A stretch of DNA of 64,000 nucleotides from Stentor coeruleus (taxonomy: Eukaryota; Ciliophora; Heterotrichea; Heterotrichida; Stentoridae): contig MPUH01000004.1 of assembly GCA_001970955.1 (NCBI GenBank), forward strand, positions 124,001 through 188,000, in the 5' to 3' direction. Within the stretch, counting starts at the first letter, position 1; the number at the start of each line of letters is the position of its first letter. Positions 1-9,378 of this stretch are shown here, one piece after another. Both the position numbers and the translations under genes were made by a program. The notes beneath the pieces were generated by a model. It was not told where the DNA came from. It saw nothing but the letters and a program-made list of their open reading frames with translations, and did no database searches.

Positions 1-739
1 ACAAAAAGATTCTTAGATATAGGTGGTTTCACTTAAAAGGTATCCAAACAAATTATTATAAGTAGAGTTTTGGCATTTCCTCGATGCTGCCATTTAAATT
101 GCATAGAAAATTTTTGATATAAAGGGGAAAAACTATCAAATATAATATTTGGAAAAAAATTATTAAGAATAATCTATGCTTAAAAATAAGCGTGGGTGAT
201 ATTTCAAAGTTAGGATTTTGATATCGAAAGCCTAGAATTTTTTTGAACCTTAACTTTTTTCCTTTTATGAAAATTTAACCCTATGATCAACTATTGAACA
301 AGTTTAAGTTGCTTTAATTTTAATCTCTTTGTTTTTTATGTATCAAAAATTAGAGAACATTATATTAGTCTTACATGAATAAACTATGGAGGATTTTATA
401 AATTATAACTATAATTAGATGTGTTTTATATATAATAAAGGCTAAAAAATTATAATTGTTATTTAATTTCTTGATCAGCTTTGAAAATAATTTGATTTAC
501 ACTGAAGATTAGATTCTTTTTTAATAAGATTCTAATATAAGAATTAATATTATGAATCACTTAAATAATATAAAATGCATATGGTAAATTATCTAAGAAA
601 TTGCTTTAATTGTTATAAGAAATGCAAGTTTATTTTGTAATATTTATTTCTTATACATAAAGACTAATAATATCATGTGATGAAACAAAGCATTTTTAGT
701 CTTAAAATCTACCTTTATTACTAACTTAACTCATTAAAC
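1..739. other. Non-coding AT-rich stretch, 3' flank of the first RING-CH gene
   Basis: No reading frame of useful length, repeat or RNA gene was recognised. It is rich in A/T runs. It lies downstream of the minus-strand RING-CH gene and at its left edge may hold part of a gene outside the window, but nothing in it supports one. Confidence 0.5.
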
Positions 740-1222
740 TCATTCAGTTTGTGCAAAATCTGCTTGAGAATTAATATTTGATCCTCTTTCTTTCTCACTA
801 CTTATCAAGCAACAAATTTTTATTATATTCAGCATAAATAATAAGAATGATACAAAAATTAAACAAAACAGCAAAGTAACCAAAATCCAAAAAAACACTT
901 TTTTTCTAAACGATGTCAGATATTCAAAAAAAATAACTACAATAATAATACATAAAATTAGCACAATAAAATTTCCAATAACACTTCTTTTTGAGTTTTT
1001 GTATATTTTTGATTCTTGCTTATAAATTATTATAGGCTTCTTAGATATAGAAATTTTTACTGTGCATATTTCACAAAAAGCTTTATCCATACTACCAAAT
1101 TTGACAGAAGCCCAATGTTTGATACATTTTTTATGAACATACTGAGTAAATCCTTTACAATTGCAGGGTGATATAAAATCTTTACCTTCTTCTCCCAGAC
1201 AGATTCTACAAACTTTCGACAT
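740..1222 (-). CDS. RING-CH (MARCH-type) membrane E3 ubiquitin ligase candidate
   Basis: A 160-aa protein read from the ATG at 1222; the frame opens slightly upstream but only with a TTG. Residues about 5-53 form a C4HC3 RING-CH (RINGv) finger: CRIC, then CNC, an H-x2-C pair and a final CEIC. Two hydrophobic segments follow at about 82-103 and 112-135, the layout of small MARCH proteins, which are membrane E3 ligases that ubiquitinate other membrane proteins. The tail is short and polar. It ends in TGA, a rare stop here. A second protein with the same plan lies at 4787-5368. The family call is firm; substrate and compartment cannot be read from sequence. Confidence 0.85.
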   Translation of the reverse strand: MSKVCRICLGEEGKDFISPCNCKGFTQYVHKKCIKHWASVKFGSMDKAFCEICTVKISISKKPIIIYKQESKIYKNSKRSVIGNFIVLILCIIIVVIFFEYLTSFRKKVFFWILVTLLFCLIFVSFLLFMLNIIKICCLISSEKERGSNINSQADFAQTE

Positions 1223-1237
1223 TAATTTATAAGGCAA

Positions 1238-2053
1238 GATTTAAATCAAAGAAGATAATTTGGAAAAATGTTAGAGATAAGATGATATTCTGATAAAATA
1301 TTATAAATGATGTTGAAGTCAAATGATTATTTTATGAGAATAATGATAAATAAGCGATTTTTATTATTATAAGGTGGTATAGTTTGTGAAATTTCATTAG
1401 GGAAAAATAAGGTTATTTATTACAGAGATTTAGTTAGAACAATTTATTCTATATGTCTCTTTTTCTAAATAGGATTTTGTATAAAGTGACTAGCAATTTT
1501 ATCAGACTTTCTTAATATTATACAAAAGATAAACTTGATAGTTTTATACTAAAAATTTTACATAATTAATTATATACTTCTTTATGTATTATCCAAAAAT
1601 ATTCACTATATTGTTTGCTATTTTTTTGAAAAGGAATATGGGAATAGTTTAGTGTTGGATTTTTATAATTAGTTCATATAAAGTGTAATTTTAATTTTTT
1701 GTTTTTAAAGTGAAGCTATTTAGTATTTTATTCAATTTGTATCAATCTATTGATTTTTAAGTAATAGTTTTAAAATCTACGCATATCAAATGGTGAAGGC
1801 ATAAAATGAATTATTGGGCAAAATAATTTTTGATGTTGAAAAGTTGAATCTCACCTGGGTGAATTTGCCTAAAACTAGGATTTTCCATATAAATCCATAA
1901 AAAAACAATAAAACGTATAAGATCTATACTAATAAACCTCCAACAATAAATTCCTACAATACTAAAACTATCAAAACATCAAAAAAACACCCTATCATAT
2001 AAATCTATTTTATAAAATTCCACATCTTAATATATTGTGAAATATACTAAATC
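1238..2053. other. Intergenic region between divergent RING-CH gene and Rab relic
   Basis: No open frame of interest. From about 1880 to 2050 the plus strand becomes rich in C and very poor in G, the composition seen upstream of plus-strand genes in this window; it fits the former promoter side of the Rab relic. No specific regulatory motif was recognised. Confidence 0.5.
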
Positions 2054-2699
2054 ATGCAAAGCAGTATCTTAGACAAAAACTTCAAAATAATCATCATCGG
2101 AGATTCCCAAGTAGGTAAAAAAAGCATATTAAAAAGGTTTGTAAATGGTACTTTCAACACAGTTCTAGTATTCACAATGGGCTGTGATTTCTAGTCAAAG
2201 GTAGTAAACATAGAAAGGGGAATCAATAAATTTAAATATTTGGGACACTGCAGGACAAGAAGCTTATAGAGCTATTCCAAAGCAATACTATAGACAAGCA
2301 GTAGGAGCTTTAATAGTTTTTGATGTGGCTAACAAAAAAACAGTAAAAAATATTCCAGCCTGACTTGGAGATTTAGAAAAATACTGTGTTAATAAAAGGA
2401 TTATCAAATTGCTTATAGGGAATAAAATCGACTTAGAACGTGAAATCAGCCAGGAAATAGGAGAATTGCTAGCGAAAAAAAATAAGATGGATTATATTGA
2501 GACTTCAGCTTTTAATAACACAAATATAGAAACTGCATTTTTAAGAATAACAAAGGTGATTATTGATAGTCACTCCAGTTTCGCTCTTCCTTTGAGCTGT
2601 TCTAAAATTTCTTTGGTAGGCCCAGGAAAATCTTTTAATTCTAAAGAAAAGCCAAACAATGAAAAGAGTTGTTTTTGTGGCAAAGATTATTCTTCTTAA
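2054..2699 (+). pseudogene. Rab-family small GTPase pseudogene
   Basis: From the ATG at 2054 the translation follows a Rab GTPase through the P-loop region (GDSQVGKKS), switch I (TMGCDF), WDTAGQE, NKID and ETSA. It is broken. TAG at 2192-2194 falls inside the switch I to beta-strand segment; about one extra base near 2231 is needed to reach the WDTAGQE frame; TGA at 2361-2363 sits where Rab proteins have Trp (expected as ..PAWLGDL). The P-loop also has Lys in place of the Mg-binding Thr/Ser, and the tail ends CGKDYSS, without a prenylation cysteine pair. No GT...AG interval of 15-16 nt removes the first stop, and the aligned length around it already matches Rab7-like proteins, so these look like real lesions. 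Only the last part (2409-2699) remains open. A host gene relic, not a mobile element. Confidence 0.8.
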
Positions 2700-2814
2700 T
2701 ATAGTTTTTAGTTATGCTATCGGTGTTTTAAAAATCTAATGTTTTAATAAAATAAGGAGATAATAGATGTTTGAATGAATGCGAGGTAGTTTTATGTATA
2801 TTATGTTAATGCTA

Positions 2815-4125
2815 TTAGTGCTTTTGCGCTTTTTGAAGCTTTTTATATTTTTGTCTTTGGAGAAACCCACGAATATACTTCTGTATGAAAATTATCGATT
2901 CAAGCAAGCCTTTAGTTGTTTTTTTCTTATTTCTTGGCCCTTCCCTACTAGTTTGCACTTTTTTTTCTACTTTTCTTATCGCGAAATTATTTGCATAAGT
3001 GAAACTACGTTTACTTGCACGTGTTACATCAAAATTCATTAGAAAAAATGGAATAACTTTCAAATCCCTTTCTTTAGACTCAACAAACTTCACTGTTTTC
3101 TCTAATTTCTTTTGCTGACGTTTAAGATATTCTCTGAAAGCTTTTTGGATTTTCACAGCAGCATTCATTTTATTATTAAATTTCATAGGTAAGCTTTTTT
3201 CCTCATTTTCACCTTCAAACCTGCAACCAATGCTACTAAGTTTTCCATTCAACGAAGCAAGTTCTTTACTAATAAAATTAAGCTTTTCTTCAAGTTTCCC
3301 TGTAATAGCAGCACTTCGATTATTCTCTTGAGACAACTGAGAAAACTTTTGCCTTAAATTCTTACTCGTATTAAGCTTTGGAGACTCACTTCTAGTTTTT
3401 GCTCTCCAATTAATAAGCTTATTCAGTATTTTCGTATCTGTTTTTTCATAGTTGTCTTCTTTATGGCAATTTCTTGATGTTTTAAAACGTTTTGACCTTT
3501 TCAGACTATATGATGTTTTTTCTCTAAGGATGCATAAAGAGTCTACAGTTGTGCTTGGTTTTTCTTTACAGAATCTGAGTGAAAAACGGATTTTTTCTGT
3601 TATTTCATGGCTTGGGCCGAAAAATGTTAGAGAAATTTCGAATGCTTTTTTGTAATAGTGTAATGCAAAAGGAATTTTGGTTAGATACTCATATTCTAAA
3701 GCAACTGAATAATAACATATTGTTTTTAAACAGGAATTTTGTATAGTTTCTAATAAAGCATGAGCTTTTAGTGCATGATTTAAAGCAGCTTCATGTAGAT
3801 TTAATTTTGATTTTATAGCTGAGAGATTTAAATATACTCCAATGTTTAGAATTTTACAAGATGGGTCTATGTCTTTGAGTTTTGTACACATGGCAAGATA
3901 GGATATAGCACGATTGTAGCTTTTTTCTTTCTCAAAGTGACAAGCAAGATTGTTGTAGGTGAGATATTGTAATTTAACTGAAGGAAAAGTCCTAAGTATC
4001 TCTTCAGCTTTAAGAAAAAGTATTAAAGACTCTCTTACTTTACCTTCATTTTTTAGTTCTAAAGCCTTTTTATTCCAATTCAATACAAGAATTTCACTCT
4101 ATATAGTTTTTACCTTTAAGAGCAT
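2815..4125 (-). CDS. TPR-like protein with C-terminal IQ motifs, one 15-nt intron
   Basis: Exon 1 is 4114-4125 (four codons), intron 4099-4113, exon 2 2815-4098, giving 431 aa. Without the intron the frame has only a TTG start (4081-4083); splicing supplies a proper ATG and MLLKSEIL before the TTG-encoded Leu. Residues about 10-165 are alpha-helical repeats resembling TPRs (NEGKVRESLILFLKAEE, then AISYLAMCTKLKDIDP). The middle is basic and charged. Two IQ-like calmodulin-binding motifs lie in the C-terminal third: AAVKIQKAFREYLKRQ and IIFIQKYIRGFLQRQ. It is probably a calmodulin-binding scaffold, perhaps cortical or ciliary, but no specific family was recognised. Confidence 0.8.
4099..4113 (-). 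other. 15-nt intron in TPR/IQ gene
   Basis: On the minus strand GTAAAAACTATATAG. It lies 12 nt after the ATG at 4125 and is in phase 0. Removing it joins an ATG-led exon to the TPR frame. Confidence 0.8.
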
Positions 4126-4786
4126 TTTTATATGTTAAATATAAATTATCCTTAATTTTGATATCTAATTAAAGCTTGGTATTTTAAAATTTGCAAGGTT
4201 TTTATTTGAATTATTCTGTAAGAAAATCAAAAATCACAACAACAAACATAATCAATTTGCTATTTTAATTATTATATAAGATAGTTTATATAATTACTTT
4301 ATTTAAACTTTTAGCAAATATAAGAATAGTATCATAACACTTCCATTTTTTAATACCTAGATTTAAGTTACTTTAAATACTCACAAGAAAATATTTTTTA
4401 AATTGTAAACTGCTAATTTTTTTATCTTTAGATCATAATAAGAACTCCTACTAAAAAATTTGTATTTTTATCGGCATGACTCGTTATGAGAATTTATTTG
4501 TCTAAAGGTAATGATTTTCCAAAAAAAATATATCTACTTCTTTATACTAAAAATCCTCAGTATTAAAATTTTCCAATTTAATAAACTCTAATCCAGCACT
4601 TATATTTTCTAAAACAATCCAAAGATCAAAACAACACAATAATTGTATAAAATCTAAGCCAAATATTTACTATCTATATCTAAATCTAATAACTATTCAT
4701 AGTTAAAAATGCAAATTTTCTATAATAATTTATTAAACCAGATTTTATTATACAATATATATATGATTTTAATTCTCATAATTTAA
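4126..4786. other. Intergenic region between divergent genes
   Basis: AT-rich spacer between the start of the TPR/IQ gene and the second RING-CH gene; it must hold both promoters. No open frame and no recognisable motif beyond TATA-like runs such as the one near 4754-4766. Confidence 0.4.
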
Positions 4787-5368
4787 ATGGAATTCGACAC
4801 AAGCCCAATATTAAGACTTAATAATGCAGAAAGCTTTGACAATAAAACACAAGGAAGTTTATTCTCTAGTGAGAATTGTCGAATATGTTTAAATCAAAAT
4901 CCTGAGAAATTAATAAATTTGTGTGAGTGCAAAGGGGATACTAAACACGTTCATGAATCATGTCTTATTCAGTGGCTATATGAAAAGTATTCTACTTTAG
5001 AAAATATTCCTTGCGAATATTGTAAGAAAGAATTTCGAATACGTATTGTAAACAAATATTCATGTGAAAAAAATTATTCTGATTTGGAAGAGTATCAAAT
5101 TTATAGGAAAGGGATTAAAGCTGCAGTAATTTTGCTTTTTGTAACAATTTTATGGCCTATAGCTACATTTTATTTTGGTGATCATGATAAATATACTGAT
5201 TTTTCTGCATCATTTTTTTTATCACTGATACCAGTATCATGTGCATTCGCATTTTTAATGTTATGCTTGTTCAAAATATTTATTACAATAAATACTCATT
5301 ATCAACTACCAGATAAAGATAAAGACAAAGAAAAAGATTATGACGAATTTGACTATCCTAATTACTAA
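4787..5368 (+). CDS. RING-CH (MARCH-type) membrane E3 ubiquitin ligase candidate
   Basis: 193 aa from the ATG at 4787. Residues about 32-78 form a RING-CH C4HC3 finger (CRIC, CECKG, H-x2-SC, then CEYC). Two hydrophobic segments lie at about 112-130 and 143-167. The acidic, lysine-rich tail contains a DKDKDKEKD run. Like the gene at 740-1222 this is the minimal MARCH plan: cytosolic N-terminal finger, helical hairpin in the membrane, short tail. The two share the finger and topology but differ much elsewhere, so they are old paralogues or separate family members rather than a recent duplication. Likely a membrane-bound E3; target unknown. Confidence 0.85.
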   Translation: MEFDTSPILRLNNAESFDNKTQGSLFSSENCRICLNQNPEKLINLCECKGDTKHVHESCLIQWLYEKYSTLENIPCEYCKKEFRIRIVNKYSCEKNYSDLEEYQIYRKGIKAAVILLFVTILWPIATFYFGDHDKYTDFSASFFLSLIPVSCAFAFLMLCLFKIFITINTHYQLPDKDKDKEKDYDEFDYPNY

Positions 5369-6246
5369 TTTTTCAAAATAAACTTTAATAAGTAGATTAT
5401 ATTATATCATATAAATCTTACTTAGAATTAATATAATTGCTATATAAAATCATGCATGAAAATTAAAAAATCTTAATTCGTCAACTATGCTTGGAGTTAA
5501 AATTTCTAATAAACTAAACTAATAAGATATTTTTTTAATTGTATGTTTTTGAATTAGTTAATTATCATTAATAGCATAATACTTAATTAATTATCATAAC
5601 CCTAATTGACTAAATAATAAAGTAAAATTTTAATCATCTATAAATATTTGTGTTGATAAAATTTTCTACAATATATTTATAGTGGCCTAATATGCTAAAA
5701 GTTTAATTAAAAATTTATCATAAACTTTAAATACATATGTATTATTTATCTATATTACAAGCGAAATATATTAAAAATAGAACTTATTTTTTATTTGCAT
5801 ATTATCTGCTGGGAGTTATCTCATAAAATCATATGGAAGTATCTATATCAAAATATGCTTAAGTATATTTCATACATATTTAATTATATAACGTTCACAA
5901 ATTAGCATAAAAAACATTATAAAATTATTATATTTTATATCTAAACCATTAAATAAAAAACTAAAAGCCATTATTATTTCTATGTTATTTATAAATCTAT
6001 TTACTTATTAAGACTCTATCCATAAAATCATGAAATTCTAATAAATTATTTTTATCAGCTAATTCATAAAAAAAAAAAGATCAAATCTCCTTTAAAACCA
6101 TTTTATATTACCTATTTCACATCATCTTATATATAAAACACAAAAACCTTTTCCTAATTATAAAAAATGTAAACTTCCTTTTAACTATAATTAATCTTAA
6201 AGAACAATTCCATTTTATATTTCTAAGAATATTTATATATATATTA
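5369..6246. other. Long non-coding spacer
   Basis: Very AT-rich, with no open frame above noise and no repeat or RNA gene seen. It separates the RING-CH gene from the EF-hand pair. The last ~200 bases before 6247 are C-containing and G-poor, like other 5' flanks in this window. Confidence 0.4.
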
Positions 6247-6558
6247 ATGGAATCAAAAGATTTAGTTTTGAATCAAAATCAAGTCATAGCACTAAGAACC
6301 TTTATGGATGAGTTTTTCCGCAAGAAAGATGATAAAAAACTTAGAAATATGTTTAGGATGTTTGATAGAAATGGAAACGGCCGGGTCGACCTAACAGAGC
6401 TTAGAACTGTCATGAAACAAGTATCCCAAGAGCGTCTTAGCAATGAGGAAATAAGGCAAATGATGCTTGAAGCTGATACAAACAAGAATGGGACAATAGA
6501 GTATAATGAGTTTTGTGAAATCATGCTTAAGCTTCGTCGAGATCAAGGATTTGAATAG
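6247..6558 (+). CDS. Two-EF-hand calcium-binding protein (first of tandem pair)
   Basis: 103 aa with two canonical EF-hand loops: DRNGNGRVDLTE (about residues 41-52) and DTNKNGTIEYNE (about 79-90). Each has acidic or amide ligands at loop positions 1, 3, 5 and a Glu at 12, so both should bind Ca2+. The size is half that of calmodulin, and it matches a single EF-hand lobe with an N-terminal helix. The neighbour at 6615-6920 has the same length and layout. Its role is probably as a small Ca2+ sensor; ciliates such as Stentor have many Ca2+-binding contractile and cortical proteins, but nothing here ties this one to a given structure. Confidence 0.9.
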   Translation: MESKDLVLNQNQVIALRTFMDEFFRKKDDKKLRNMFRMFDRNGNGRVDLTELRTVMKQVSQERLSNEEIRQMMLEADTNKNGTIEYNEFCEIMLKLRRDQGFE

Positions 6559-6614
6559 CTAATAAAGGTTATTTACTTATGAAAAGCTAACATTTATTAT
6601 TGTATATATATATT

Positions 6615-6920
6615 ATGGAAAATAGCGATTTAAAACTTAGCTCATCACAAGTCATCATGCTTAAAAAAGCTATAAGCGAATTTTTTAGTAAACACAATAC
6701 TAATAAGCTTAAGCAAATTTTTTATTTCTTCGACCGAGATGGAAATGGGTATTTAGACTCTGTGGAATTGAAAACTGTAATGAAACAAATTGCAAATGAA
6801 AAAGTGACTGAAGATGATGTGCGCCAAATGATGGATGAAGCTGATACTAATAAGAATGGGTTTATTGAATATACTGAGTTCTGTGAGATTATGCTTAGGC
6901 TTAGGAGGAATCAAGACTAA
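6615..6920 (+). CDS. Two-EF-hand calcium-binding protein (second of tandem pair)
   Basis: 101 aa, starting at ATG 6615 (MENSDLKL), which aligns with MESKDLVL of the upstream neighbour; the frame opens 15 nt earlier only with TTG. EF loops are DRDGNGYLDSVE and DTNKNGFIEYTE, both canonical. The two proteins align end to end without large gaps and share the segment EADTNKNG plus the FCEIML ending, so they arose by tandem duplication. Only 56 bases separate the first stop from this ATG, leaving little room for a promoter, though G-poor AT-rich sequence is present. Probably a Ca2+ sensor. Confidence 0.9.
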   Translation: MENSDLKLSSSQVIMLKKAISEFFSKHNTNKLKQIFYFFDRDGNGYLDSVELKTVMKQIANEKVTEDDVRQMMDEADTNKNGFIEYTEFCEIMLRLRRNQD

Positions 6921-7497
6921 TTTTTTTGTTAAATAAAAATTAGATTTAAATTTCATTGATAAACTGAATGTAAATCATATAGAAAAGTTATTATTTGAAT
7001 AGAAGGATTCAAGGTATTGAAAAGAAAATATTTTTTTTTAAATTTGAGTGAAGTGAGATATGATTATTTAGTTTAGTTTTTGAATTTAGGTTGATTAAAA
7101 GTGGAATTTAATCTTTGATATATACAGGGATTTTTCTTATAAAGTAGGGGTTTTGATACTATAAAAAAATGAAATTCAAACATTATTAGATTAGAGATTA
7201 GGATATAGGGTAATTCAAAAAATGATTAGAAATATTATTGTGTGTTTGATAAAATAGATATTTTTATAATAGATATATGCTTTATAGGTAATTAGGTCAA
7301 TAGTTTTTACTAGAGCGTTAAAACAATGAAAATATATATTTTTGATATATTTAATTGTATTAGTTATCTCATGTAAAGCGGAATTTGAGATTTTAAAGTT
7401 TTTGTTTGTAATAGTTATATATATTGAAGCAACAAAAATTGTCCTTTATGCTAAATAATCTTTATATAAATACCCAATAATTATTTAATATTGATTT
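6921..7497. other. Spacer after the EF-hand pair
   Basis: No gene seen. From about 6960 to 7260 the plus strand is G-rich and C-poor, the pattern expected 3' of a plus-strand gene. A TATA-rich stretch near 7420-7470 precedes the next gene. Confidence 0.45.
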
Positions 7498-8508
7498 ATG
7501 ATAAAAAAACAAAAAAGCTACTCAATCAACAATTCAATTTCACAAGATTCCTTACACTTGAAAAAGCCATCGATCTCATTGGGATGCAATATTTTTGGCA
7601 GGAACTCAGATCATATGAATCAAAAGAAAAAAATTGCAGGCTTAGAGTCTTCACCCTATGCTCTAAACCAAATTTCTATTACAAAACTTAAAGATAATGC
7701 TAAAATCAGAAAAAAACCAAAAATCAAAAAACTAAAAAGCATTACAAGTGAGGTACAAAAAAACCCACTTTTTACTCAACACAAAAGCCAAAGTTTAATA
7801 TCCTACTACAGTAAAGACGAAACAGAAATTACTGATGAAATAAATTCTCTTAAAACAAGAATCACACACATACTCAACAGCTCAAAATACTGCACAAACA
7901 TCCTAACCCGCTATGAAACAAGTAAACAAGCATTAGATTTAATTCTTGAAGACCATACCCCATATCAGTCTTTCCTTCAAACTATCAAAGACGACTATGA
8001 AAAATATATCCAAAGTCTTGAAAAACAACTAAATTCTAAGCAAATCCAATTAATCGAATCAGAAAAATCTAAAAACTTTCTGACAAAAGAAGTAAACAAC
8101 CTTATCCTTCAACAAAGGCAAGAAAATTCAAAGCATGAAGATTTAGAAAAAAAGTTTTCCCAATTATCGAAAATTTTATTAGATCTTGGGAATTTAGATG
8201 TGATGAATATTGAGAGAAATGAAGAGAACTGGAATGATCTTATTAAAAGAAATAAATTGTTAGAAAATGCTCTTGATTCTGTTACAAATGAAGCTGAGAT
8301 GAATAAAAAAAAAGTTAAGAAATTGATGAAAATTGTCAGAGATAGAGATAAAAAAGAATATTTTCAGACAATTGGTGGTGAAAATGAGAAGGAGGGGTTT
8401 TTGGATTTTGGAGATGAAGAGGAATTAGGGTTTATGGGAGGATATGAAGGTTTTAAGGGAAAATTTACTGTAAGCTCTGATCTTGATTGTATAGATTCTT
8501 TTCCATAA
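7498..8508 (+). CDS. Coiled-coil protein of unknown function
   Basis: 336 aa. The N-terminal third is basic, serine-rich and probably disordered. Residues about 110-285 are heptad-rich and predicted coiled coil (runs such as KSLEKQ and LILQQRQENSKHEDLEKKF). The C-terminal 50 residues are acidic and glycine-rich (FLDFGDEEELGFMGG). No enzyme motif or membrane segment. Base composition shifts sharply within the gene, C-rich at the start and G-rich at the end. Possibly a cytoskeletal or basal-body component, but this is a guess from coiled coils alone. Confidence 0.8.
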   Translation: MIKKQKSYSINNSISQDSLHLKKPSISLGCNIFGRNSDHMNQKKKIAGLESSPYALNQISITKLKDNAKIRKKPKIKKLKSITSEVQKNPLFTQHKSQSLISYYSKDETEITDEINSLKTRITHILNSSKYCTNILTRYETSKQALDLILEDHTPYQSFLQTIKDDYEKYIQSLEKQLNSKQIQLIESEKSKNFLTKEVNNLILQQRQENSKHEDLEKKFSQLSKILLDLGNLDVMNIERNEENWNDLIKRNKLLENALDSVTNEAEMNKKKVKKLMKIVRDRDKKEYFQTIGGENEKEGFLDFGDEEELGFMGGYEGFKGKFTVSSDLDCIDSFP

Positions 8509-9378
8509 AAATACATTTAAATGGGTCCGAATATTAATTTTTCGATTTTTGGGGTAATAGAATACTCAAGGATTTTAGATAATTTCAAGGATTTTTTGTT
8601 GCTAAAGTTTTTAGGAATAGGGTAGTTTTTACTGTACCTGTTTGTAAAGTAATTATAATAATAGATTAGTTATTGTAATGATACTAATAGTCAATGTGTT
8701 AAAACTGCTAATCCTTCATTTTTTTTGTAAGGAGAAGTGTGATTTTTTTTCTTGGCTCTTCAGATTTAGTGCTAAAAACAATTATTTAAATTTGTATTCA
8801 TACTACGATTAATGAATTTCTATTAAAAAGCTGCTTCTTATATCAGTCAAATTATTTTTACTAGCATAGCATTTGAAAACTTGTAAATTTAATAAACTAT
8901 CTTGTATGACTATATTAAAAGAACTCTAAATATTTAAGAATTCCATAAATCATTAAGAATCTGACTAGTTATACAATAAAAAAATTATTTGTTTTCAAAT
9001 GAAATCATTTGAATAAAAGTCTTGCAAAGTTTATATTTCTCATAAACCTATGTTTTCTTAATATATCATAGTTTATCTTATTTCTAGTATGAATTTTATG
9101 AGTTTATGATGTTAATGCATTTACCATTTTAGTTAAAAGTATATAATTTTTATTATATTTAATAAAGGTTTTAGAAAGACTTTTTATTTTAATTATTAAC
9201 AAAATAATAAAGATCTTATATCTAAAAACCTTTGTACCTGAAAAATCAATCAATCGATACCATTTTATTTTCAGATATTTTCATTATTTCTCCCAATGAC
9301 TTTAAATGAATTATGACTATAATAAAATAACTTAAGTATATTTATTTATTCATATTCTTGGCTGAAATCTATTATAAA
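8509..9378. other. Spacer between coiled-coil gene and CK1-like gene
   Basis: No open frame. 8510-8640 is G-rich and C-poor, typical of a 3' flank; 9220-9350 is C-containing and G-poor, typical of a 5' flank. No RNA gene recognised. Confidence 0.45.

Noticed and set aside
2192-2194. 15- or 16-nt intron to explain the first stop in the Rab relic
   Set aside because: No GT...AG interval of suitable length around it restores the frame, and the protein spacing already matches Rab proteins with the stop in a coding position.
2361-2363. TGA as Trp (Blepharisma-like code) in the Rab frame
   Set aside because: The same frame also has TAG and a frameshift; no long frame in the window is interrupted by TGA at a Trp position; other genes use TGG.
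2779-3042. Open frames antisense to the TPR/IQ gene and similar frames opposite other genes
   Set aside because: They lie inside clear coding regions on the other strand and have no family match; shadows of the real genes.
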